Origin: Adineta ricciae
Lineage: Eukaryota; Rotifera; Eurotatoria; Adinetida; Adinetidae
Direction: 5' to 3'
DNA: 64,000 nucleotides
NCBI GenBank assembly: GCA_905250025.1
Contig: CAJNOJ010000368.1
Location: forward strand, 1 to 64,000
This document shows positions 56,280 through 64,000 of the stretch, piece after piece. A program made the position numbers and the translations under genes. The notes beneath the pieces are model-generated. The model searched no databases. It worked only from the letters and a program-made list of their open reading frames with translations, and was not told the origin of the DNA. Each line of letters begins with the position of its first letter. Positions within the stretch are counted from its first letter, which is position 1.

Positions 56280-56743
56280 ATGAAATTCTTCACCGTTTTG
56301 CTTGCTTCGTTCTCTTGGCAGTCTATGCTGTCCATGCTGGTGAATATTTGTCCACCTTCAAGATCAATGCCAAAGCCGACAGAACTGCATCAGTCAAGAA
56401 CTATGGTAGTACCTATGGGCCTGACAAACGACGACACGTTGAAGATTTGAAGAGAGCTGGCCTTTTGTGATGCTTATCTTGCTTTGGCTGTCGCTATCGG
56501 TATGTAAGAAACCAGCACGTTCATATGATGACACGTATTGGCATTCAGCCAATAGCTGCTATCGAGAAGATGATAACACAATATGGAATCGATGGTTTCC
56601 TTAACTATCTTCGTGGAGGTTACACTACTTGGAAAGACAGACATAGTTACGATGCCGTCGGCTATCGAAATGCCATTGCTTCAGTCGTATGTTACATTGA
56701 AAATGATCGACGAGTTGAAATGTATACCATTCATCAAAAATAA
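56280..56743 (+). pseudogene. Decayed secreted lysozyme-like gene (copy B2)
   Basis: Allele of 46857-47271 with other lesions: one base is lost from the T-run in the signal-peptide region, and an insertion after KRAGL causes an early stop. The C-terminal piece (MTRIGIQPIAAIEKMITQYG, then GGYTTWKDRHSYDAVGYRNA) is longer than in B1. Together the copies show the gene decaying independently in each. Confidence 0.5.
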
Positions 56744-56826
56744 AGACCTTGATTTTCATGCTTCTATCGAATAATAAAAGTGAGATTAGTTTCTGATTAC
56801 TTTGAAATTCAAATACAAATATTCAG

Positions 56827-57650
56827 TTACAAATTAAAAACGAGAGAAATACAAAGATATAGAAGAATGAAAAGTCCATTGTGTTGATGGGCATTGCTTT
56901 TCTCACACACGAAATCAGGCGATGAACCGTTCAATTTTAAAATATTACCGATCGAAATTTGATCTAAAGGTTTTGTTTGATTTTGTACATCGACAATGGA
57001 CATCCAGCCAAGGATTGGATAATTATCTCGAATGAAATAGCCTCCACTAACGAATTCATACGGAATTTCTCGTGAATAATTACCCACCCAATAATAAGAG
57101 TCCCAATTTTCTTCGGCCACTCGAATGACATCTGATAGGACATCAACAATCACCGCAACATGTCCATAAGGCATGGATACGACTGACCGATTATAAATCA
57201 ATAAAGATTCGTTTGCAGGTCGAGAAGGAGAACCGTTCGGATATTTTCGAAGTGGAAAACATCGTTTATCTTCGACACGTTGTACTTGATCTAATTGCGT
57301 CCACATATCAGCAGCACCTTCAATACTTGCGAAACTACAACCTTTACGTTGAAATAGCCACCGACGTGCGTACTCAACACACTGCCATTTGATCCCCATG
57401 AATACTCCATACAAGTATGAATACTCATCGGATATGAAACTGTCATTTCCATTCGAATACGCTTCAACGTTACTTGATGCATATCCAACAATGGTGTTGT
57501 ACGGGGCTGATGTTTGATTTGCTGTAAGAAAAAAAGGATAAAGTTTCCAATAGTGGAATGAAATTAATCACAATTACCCGCTGTGGAATCAGCATTTATA
57601 CAATAGTTATAGTAGATGATAAAAAAAATTAACACAAAGTTTCTTTTCAT
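56827..57650 (-). CDS. Secreted CHAP-domain amidase/peptidase, 255 aa (copy B2)
   Basis: Exon 1 is 57578-57650 and exon 2 is 56827-57521, the same lengths as B1. The catalytic motifs KWQCVEYARRW, YGHVAVI and EENW are all kept. Around ten residues differ (for example SATS to SVVS, and VSGG for ISGG). The hydrophobic C-terminus is kept. An intact frame in both copies, beside decaying neighbours, argues that this gene is under selection. Confidence 0.8.
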
Positions 57651-58166
57651 ATTTGCTCTATAGATCACCAAAAGAAAAGTAAATGTCGAGTTTCGCTTAT
57701 ATATTCACCTTTTTATACCTCAGTTGCCTAGTTTTTTTTTCTTTTCTACACGAAAAGGTTTAATCTGTAGTTCTTTTTTATGTTCTCGATATGCATGGGT
57801 ACAACGAAATTACAGCTTGAATTAACTCATGAATATTCAGATAAATAAGAGAAACAAGTATGTTGTTATAGTCGTTTAAATGAAATATATATGCAATAAA
57901 TTGAAAGTTTCTCACCCTACTCAAAGGTTGTCATAAATATCATTAGCAAAAATAGCTGGGCGGCGGAAGAAAAACAATACCATTTCGATTTTATCAAGTT
58001 TATTCAAAGACGAGTTAACGATCAGACAGAAAATATCGCTTATGTAAAATAACTCGCAGTTGGTGAAAGATAAATACGATGATATCGATATCACACGTTT
58101 TTCTTATCGATAACGTGTTGTCACATTCGTTTTCTTTTGCTTTTTTTTCTCTTATTGGAATATACA

Positions 58167-58937
58167 ATGGCCAACAGCGACGACAATACAACGCATCTCA
58201 TCGAAGATGCGAAGCGAAAATTCAACCAGTATGCGGACGGACAAAAGAACTTTCAGCCCCCACTAGCGCATATCGATATTGACATCGATTCCGATGGCGC
58301 TGCTTCAGTACATATGGAAGTGCAATATAAAGATGTTCAATATCGTTTCGAATCAGTACAAGAAAAAGACGTACAAGATATATATCAATACTTGAATAGT
58401 CAACCGTTGGTACGGGCAAAGTATGCTGATGGTCAAACTAGTTCTCTGAAAGCAACCATTGCCCGAGTAGAAACATTCGTGGATCGATTTCAAAATAGAT
58501 ACTGTCCACTCTATCTCTACAGTGGATTTGTTGTTTCTGACGCTCAAACAGAGACGTTCCTAGGACTCGTTAACTTGGGAAGTGGACCAATGCCTGCGAC
58601 TGCCGAAATGGCTTTTCTAAATCGATCTGATTGCTGGAGTCGTCCGCCAGAAACTATTTCAGGGTACGCAGACACAAGCGTCAAGAGCCCTGGTAGCCGG
58701 CTTTACTCCGGGGTGGGTACAGCGGAAGCATGTGCCATTATTCAATACGCTACCCGTTTGAAACAAGAAGGCTATACTATCAATGGTCTATTGCCTGAAG
58801 CAGTAGTTGGTACAGCAAGACTCGACAATGAAGGTTCATGGAAATCTTTGTCAAAAGCTGGCATGACTCTTTCTCATATCGATGTTACTGAAGACTATGG
58901 AAAGCATCTACGATATCAATTACAAAAATCGATTTAA
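58167..58937 (+). CDS. GNAT-like N-acetyltransferase, 256 aa (copy B2)
   Basis: Allele of 48694-49464 with identical length. GTAEACAIIQYATRLKQE and DNEGSWKSLSKAGM are unchanged. Differences such as RYTD to GYAD and NLGS to SPGS lie in loops. The convergent F-box gene again starts its 3' end 9 bp away. Confidence 0.75.
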   Translation: MANSDDNTTHLIEDAKRKFNQYADGQKNFQPPLAHIDIDIDSDGAASVHMEVQYKDVQYRFESVQEKDVQDIYQYLNSQPLVRAKYADGQTSSLKATIARVETFVDRFQNRYCPLYLYSGFVVSDAQTETFLGLVNLGSGPMPATAEMAFLNRSDCWSRPPETISGYADTSVKSPGSRLYSGVGTAEACAIIQYATRLKQEGYTINGLLPEAVVGTARLDNEGSWKSLSKAGMTLSHIDVTEDYGKHLRYQLQKSI

Positions 58938-58946
58938 TTCTGTATT

Positions 58947-59990
58947 TTATTGTCTTCGATCGAAATAAAGCACATGTCCGTGAAGAACTTTGACAAAATG
59001 AACATCTCCACTTGACCAATATTCGGATTGCTTACATGCGCCAGTAAAATCAGCAAAAGTATACGAAGGATCGTCACGATACGCATATTGAAATTTCGAT
59101 AATTTTGAACAATACTTATTTAATAAGAATTCCAGGTGTTCTGCTGTTATAAATTCATTGGCGCATGTATTGTCAATTGACAGTTGTTTCACTTCCGGCA
59201 GACAATTCAGGAAAGCTTCCAAATGGTCGAATCGAAAGTAACAATTTGTTTTTTTAACGATTACTTTCGTACAATGACTAAGAGCCTTTGGCGAAGGTGG
59301 CAACTGTACTTCACTCGAATGACTTCCTTCGAGATATTTGAAATGAATCCTTCTGCAGCTCGACGCCAATGACGGTGTTAATTTTAGAAAAGGTTCGACA
59401 TGCATAACGGAAACTTGAAGATTTTCAATATTTGTTGGCAGGAAGCTAATTTGAGGAAGCATTGAATTACTCACATAAATGTCTAGTGCAACATGTTTTA
59501 ATGAGGCTCGCAGATTCTTACTACTGTTAAATATAAGTTCTATCGCACGAGTATTGTTGTCATCAGAAAAATCCATCGAAAGTTCCATCAGTTTGATATC
59601 GAGTCTTTCTAAAATCTTCAGATATGGAAGTTGTTCGATAATCTGTCGATGGTTGTCGAGAGGAAGATACCAATCGTGAAATACAAATGAACGAAGTTTT
59701 CGAAATCGAATCAATGGATAACGTAGAAAAAAGTCAGTTGTTTTTACGGTTTTTGATTGACTGTGAAACGACAAAGATTGAACATTTCGAAAATCGATCC
59801 ACGGCATTATGTGTTCAAGATAGTAAGCATAATTCTTTTCATTGATTTTCAAACAAAGGTTACTGACTGATCGAATAAGACGATCAATTCTTGCATTGAG
59901 ACCATTGAAATGATAATACAATTCGTGGGCATTGAAATATCCGAAGAACATCATCCACAATTCATTAGGGAATGATTCAATAGTAACCAT
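58947..59990 (-). CDS. F-box protein, 347 aa (copy B2)
   Basis: Allele of 49474-50517, same length, F-box intact (IESFPNELWMMFFGYFNAH). Scattered substitutions and no frame lesions. Confidence 0.8.
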   Translation of the reverse strand: MVTIESFPNELWMMFFGYFNAHELYYHFNGLNARIDRLIRSVSNLCLKINEKNYAYYLEHIMPWIDFRNVQSLSFHSQSKTVKTTDFFLRYPLIRFRKLRSFVFHDWYLPLDNHRQIIEQLPYLKILERLDIKLMELSMDFSDDNNTRAIELIFNSSKNLRASLKHVALDIYVSNSMLPQISFLPTNIENLQVSVMHVEPFLKLTPSLASSCRRIHFKYLEGSHSSEVQLPPSPKALSHCTKVIVKKTNCYFRFDHLEAFLNCLPEVKQLSIDNTCANEFITAEHLEFLLNKYCSKLSKFQYAYRDDPSYTFADFTGACKQSEYWSSGDVHFVKVLHGHVLYFDRRQ

Positions 59991-60330
59991 TGGAATAAAT
60001 ATTCAACATAGATGAAGACAAGCAGTGTTTGATGATGACTATATTTCACCATCGATATGAAAGCGAATGATGTTACTGCGTAGAGTAATCAATGATTTTA
60101 TAACATAGAAAGAGAAAGGATAGCCAGAATTAGTGAGTCGTAAAATCGTTTTGTTTATATGATACAAAAATAACCATAATATTACGAAAGAAATGTATGA
60201 CGTACGCGTTTGTTTACCACAGTGAGTCACTCTTATGAAAAGCACGAAGAAACGAGAGAAGACATTTTACCTTCACATTACATTTGAAACGATGTTAGGG
60301 ATTAAAAGTTATCGATCAGGGATTCAATAG

Positions 60331-60388
60331 ATTAGCACAGTAACGTCTGATGAGCCAACGGTTGTGAGTTGAAATCTCATCCAGAGTA
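60331..60388 (+). ncRNA. tRNA-like relic (copy B2)
   Basis: Allele of 50858-50913. The T-arm-like part is better preserved here (gtgag stem, ttgaaat loop, ctcat stem) and is followed by ccagagta. The 5' acceptor strand is again missing. Confidence 0.35.
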
Positions 60389-60495
60389 TTCATCAAAAAG
60401 TGATGAAACTTATGTATTTTTCTTTCAACGTATAATTATGAAATATTTATTTGTCCTTATTTTCGATACGCCCTCAGTACAATGATTAACTTTCA

Positions 60496-61454
60496 TTAAC
60501 GAGCGAGTTTTTTAACAACTTTTCCAAATTGTCGACCTTGGGTTTGCGCAACTTTGAGTTCGAGCGCAGTTGGCTGTCGCGAACCATCACCAGCGAGTGT
60601 GCCCGCACCTGAACACGATTAAAGAAACACCTTCAACGAATGAAACAGCGGGCGCTGACTTACCGTATGCTGATCCACCATGTACTTCGTCGATAGTTTG
60701 AAGACTTTTGTCTTTATATCCGAGAGGCACGAAAATCATGCCAAGATGGGAGAAGAAAGTGACACAAGTGAGTGCAGTCGTCTCTTGACCACCACCAAGA
60801 GAGCCTGTCGAGAAGAAAATACCAACCTATGATGGAAGTACATGACGGTAACGTGATGTCACGGAAAAAAAAACTTACTGGTTTGCCAAAAAGTGCATCG
60901 GACATCCAATGACCACCGCATTGATCAAATAGAGCACGTACTTGTGTTGGTGCTGAGCCAAAACGTGTAGGTACGCCAAAAAGGATGCCATCTGCTTCAG
61001 GTAGTTGATCAACTGAGATAATTGGCACTTGAGAGTTCTTCTCTTTAGCATGCATTTTAGAGAGAACTTCACTGGGCAACGTTTCTGCGATTTGAAATAG
61101 GCGACATTCACAGCCCGAAGCTTCAACGCCAGCGACTACTTCTTTGGCCATACGTTCGACATGACCATACATTGAGTAATAGATTACAAAGACGACTGGA
61201 CGTTTCTAATTTCAAGCAAAGAATGTGATATTTATATCAAAATATGTAACATGTCTATTTACTTTGCTACTACGATGATGTCCACTACTGGCCGCTTCCG
61301 ATGAAACCGATGGATGATGTGAAGCTGCTGCAGCTTGTTGTTGTTGTTGGCGCTGTTGTCCATCACGACTGCAAAAAGTCACAAATGTGTGTACAGTTGA
61401 ATACTTGCTGAACAGCTTCACTTACCAGCCTGGTTGAGATTGATATGAAGACAT
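60496..61454 (-). CDS. WrbA-type NAD(P)H:quinone oxidoreductase, five exons (copy B2)
   Basis: Same five-exon layout as 51022-52007, from the ATG at 61454 to a TAA at 60496-60498. The flavodoxin motifs are intact ([43 protein letters not shown]). The Gln-rich N-terminal extension is shorter by about nine residues because the ASLSYTQNA segment present in B1 is missing here. The polar extension is therefore length-variable while the enzyme core is fixed. Confidence 0.85.
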
Positions 61455-61828
61455 GGCGTTAACCAATTTAAAAAAAGTACACACGTGTATATATATTATA
61501 TACGATACAGACACATCATCGAAAAAAATGCACTGTCATCACGTTTGAGTAATTGCGGTTATCATTTCTCTTCGGAAAAAGTTTGTTTTTAATTAAAATT
61601 GTGGCCAATTTTTGCACCGTCAGTGCATATAACATCCCGGTGATACATGCATTGAAAATGGCAATTGATAAAAAGTACTCGACAGTAAGAGAATATAGGT
61701 TCTATTTTTTCATCAGTACAATCGTTGCCCAGTGCAATATCAAAATTCATACGAAGTTCAATTAGTCATACAATCACAAGTACTCGAGTTTTTCTTATTT
61801 CTTACAATTCAAAAACTGAAAATCTTTG

Positions 61829-62026
61829 TTATTCACAAATTAAATCAAATCTTTGGATTCGGTTATTCCCACCATCAGCAATATAAAGATTTCCGTCGAC
61901 ATCAAAAGATAGACTGCCTGGATAGGATAGTTGGTTTGTTTTTTCTCCTTGTCCATTTCCACCAATAATTAGTTCGCCTTCCTTCGCTTTACACCAGCGC
62001 ACAATTCGGTGATTGTAACAATCTGC
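61829..62026 (-). pseudogene. Duplicate 3' end of ART-NHL gene before the N gap
   Basis: Encodes the last 65 or so residues and the stop (TAA at 61829-61831) of the NHL propeller. It is repeated almost base for base at 62052-62247 on the other side of the gap; the only difference I see is attcac versus attcgc at the edge. This is an unmerged contig overlap. The stop codon here completes the gene that continues at 62052. Confidence 0.9.
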
Positions 62027-62051
62027 NNNNNNNNNNNNNNNNNNNNNNNNN
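62027..62051. other. Assembly gap, 25 N
   Basis: A fixed-looking run of 25 N between two overlapping contig ends. Confidence 0.98.
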
Positions 62052-63779
62052 ATTCGCAAATTAAATCAAATCTTTGGATTCGGTTATTCCCACCATCAGC
62101 AATATAAAGATTTCCGTCGACATCAAAAGATAGACTGCCTGGATAGGATAGTTGGTTTGTTTTTTCTCCTTGTCCATTTCCACCAATAATTAGTTCGCCT
62201 TCCTTCGCTTTACACCAGCGCACAATTCGGTGATTGTAACAATCTGCAACATAAATTTGACCGAAACCGTCAACAGTGATCCCTTGAGGATAATTCAATT
62301 GATTAAGGTTATTTCCGCAACCATTTCCACCAGCGACAACAATTCCTTCTCGGGCATCTTTTCTCCATTTCATTACACGATGATTCCAAGCATCTGAAAC
62401 ATAAACTGATTGCTCATCATCAACGAATATAAATTGAGGCAGATTAAACTGATCAAGCTGAGACCCTTTTCCATGTCCGCCAGCTACTAATTTTCCTTCG
62501 CCCTTTTCTCCAATTTTCCATCTGCGAACTTCATTCTTGTCATCGTCACAAACATACAGATATCCGTCTTTATCTATTGCTAAACTTGAACATCGGATGT
62601 TTTCGATGAGAATGTCTTGTTGATTTCGGTCCCACCACCGAATCACTCGTCTATTCCACGAATCAGCAATGATAAAAGAATTATTTTGTTTATCGACAAT
62701 CACATCTATCGGATAGTTCAATTGATTTAATCTACTTCCTTGACCATTTTCACCTATAATAACTGTGCCTTCACGTCCATCTGGTTTCCATTCAACAATT
62801 CGATTATTTCTCCAATCCGCTATGAAAATATGTCGACTATCATCAATGAAAATGCCTTGAGGGCCATCGAGCTGATTCAATTCCCGTCCTCCTCCATTTC
62901 CTCCCGCCATAGTTTTTCCAGATTGTCGCCATTTGTTGAATTTAACTTCTAAATGAAAACACCTGCAGCTATCAGTTTCGATCAGTGAAGAAATCAGAAT
63001 CAACTCACGAGATACTTTCAAAATAGTTGAAATTCGAGCCGAGAGAAGTTTTCCTTCTCCTGAAATTGTTAGTTTTTCCATCAATGCAGGAAAAGCGTCA
63101 AAAGGTGGAGTTAATGTTTCATAAGGAGGAATTTCTTCTTTCAGATGGACAATAAATAAACCGTTTCCTGCATTCCACTTGCCCACGACTTTGAAATAAG
63201 TTCCCGGAAGAAGAAGAATTTCTTCTTCATCTTGAAAATGTGAATGAGAACGAATCAGCTTGCCATTGAAACATTCGATATTAAAAATCGTTCGACTTCC
63301 ATGTGTTCCGATGAATGCTTCCATGACATTTAGTTTTTCTGTGCAAGAACTCAATCCCCACCAAATGTGATCTTCATCATAGTCATTACTGAGATTTTGT
63401 CGAACACCTCGATAAACGAGTCCTCGAATTGATCGCAGTTTGAATAAATCTGTGAAAAATAGCTTCACATAATGAAACCAAACTATTAATGACTCTCGAT
63501 TTTTCGATCTAAGTCTCTCGTTCAACAATTGGTATAAGCTCGCATGAGGTTGAGATCACTGCATTGTATAAAGATGGATTGAAGCTGATTCGTCCTGTGT
63601 GAGTGTATCCGAAGGTTTTCGACCATTGTATAACAGTTGAAGAGTAAAGATTTGATCGGTTCGACTGATGCTCTCAATGAAACAAGAGGATATTTTTCAT
63701 AGCCTGCGATCGGCGTTAGATATTGACCGAGTTCTTTATCAGCATCGAGAAAGCGTTGAGGAATGAATCTTTCGGTCAT
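62052..63779 (-). CDS. ADP-ribosyltransferase - NHL propeller protein, frame-disrupted N-terminus
   Basis: From 63779 the first piece (MTERFIPQRFLDADKELGQY, KYPLVSL) resembles the usual start of bdelloid ART proteins. A frame change is needed near 63605 to enter LTQDESASIHLYTMQ, and a TGA lies in frame at 63556-63558, where related proteins have Trp. From 63555 to the gap the frame is open. An Arg-specific ART-like domain has VYRGV (NAD-binding Arg), a GLSSC Ser strand and DEEEILLLPGTYF with the E-x-E type catalytic Glu. About six NHL units follow (NNRIVEWKPDG, NHRVMKWRKDA, NNRIQRFD). ARTs move ADP-ribose from NAD+ onto proteins. With two lesions this allele may be a pseudogene, or the lesions may be sequence errors. 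The last codons are supplied across the gap at 61829-62026. Confidence 0.7.
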
Positions 63780-64000
63780 AATGTAACCTACGTAATGTGT
63801 TTTGATCGTTTTACGTTATATCTTTCATTTTGGTTGCTTTAAAAGCTTGTTAAATAGTAATATTTACCCAATGATAAGATTTCATACATTTACAATGATG
63901 TTGTTTTCGAAAAGTCTTGGTTGGAAAGATTACTAGAGCAACGAAGTATACTCAATCAGTCAAGATAAATACTTTATCAGCACACTATTTGCCAAAGAAA
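63780..64000. other. Right edge, no gene recognised
   Basis: Upstream of the ART-NHL start; presumably contains its promoter. AT-rich, with nothing else visible. Confidence 0.4.

Larger units (their letters stand above)
52616..62026. repeat. Block B, copy 2 (9.4 kb)
   Basis: Second copy of 43058-52584, with the same genes, orientation and splice sites, and small indels. It ends at the 25-N gap. Confidence 0.9.

Noticed and set aside
1-64000. CRISPR arrays, bacterial operons, rRNA genes, telomeric repeats
   Set aside because: None seen. Short GT-AG introns and gene content show a eukaryotic nuclear sequence.

Overview
The window looks like a bdelloid rotifer nuclear scaffold. It is AT-rich, its introns are short (about 40-80 bp, GT-AG), and its genes are densely packed on both strands. 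It combines lineage-expanded rhodopsin-like GPCRs, F-box proteins and NHL beta-propellers with genes of bacterial or fungal flavour: an intradiol dioxygenase, a bacterial-style kelch protein, a CHAP amidase, a GNAT acetyltransferase, an amidase relic and an ADP-ribosyltransferase-NHL fusion. The species assignment is inference; no marker gene is present.

The main structural fact is that two long blocks occur twice, and each copy-to-copy boundary is an N. Block A is 6071-18346 and again 18348-30373, joined by one n at 18347. Block B is 43058-52614 and again 52616-62026, joined by one n at 52615. A third junction is a 25-N gap at 62027-62051, flanked by a repeated stretch of about 200 bp. Copies differ by scattered substitutions and small indels while gene order and splice sites are kept. 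I read this as two homologous chromosome copies (alleles or homeologs) placed end to end, not biological tandem duplication. Removing one copy of each block leaves roughly 42 kb: unique 1-6070, block A, unique 30374-43057, block B, unique 62278-64000.

Unique left part: a gene-poor stretch with a diverged direct repeat, two GPCR genes, and a two-exon defensin-like peptide gene. Block A: a decayed TPR/ART-family relic, a secreted C-terminally anchored intradiol dioxygenase (4 exons), a secreted seven-kelch propeller, an amidase pseudogene without its catalytic core, a two-TM ERF4/golgin-A7-like protein (3 exons), a 629-residue F-box protein, and the start of a GPCR that is complete only after the second copy.

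Middle: GPCR, a membrane-anchored NHL protein, a 956-residue UBL-vWA-E2 fusion, an NHL relic, a second membrane-anchored NHL protein, and a three-exon secreted NHL protein with a Cys-rich C-terminal domain. Block B: a UBL relic, a claudin/PMP22-like four-TM protein, a decayed secreted lysozyme-like gene, a CHAP amidase, a GNAT-like acetyltransferase, a second F-box gene, a tRNA-like relic and a five-exon WrbA-type quinone reductase. The right end is an ADP-ribosyltransferase-NHL gene with two frame lesions in its N-terminal part.

The genes do not form one pathway. Themes are sensing (GPCRs), secreted or surface propellers (five NHL loci and one kelch), possible antibacterial or foreign-compound enzymes (defensin-like, CHAP, lysozyme-like relic, dioxygenase) and ubiquitin-linked factors (F-box proteins, UBL-vWA-E2). 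The UBL-vWA-E2 fusion and the defensin-like gene are the most interesting items.
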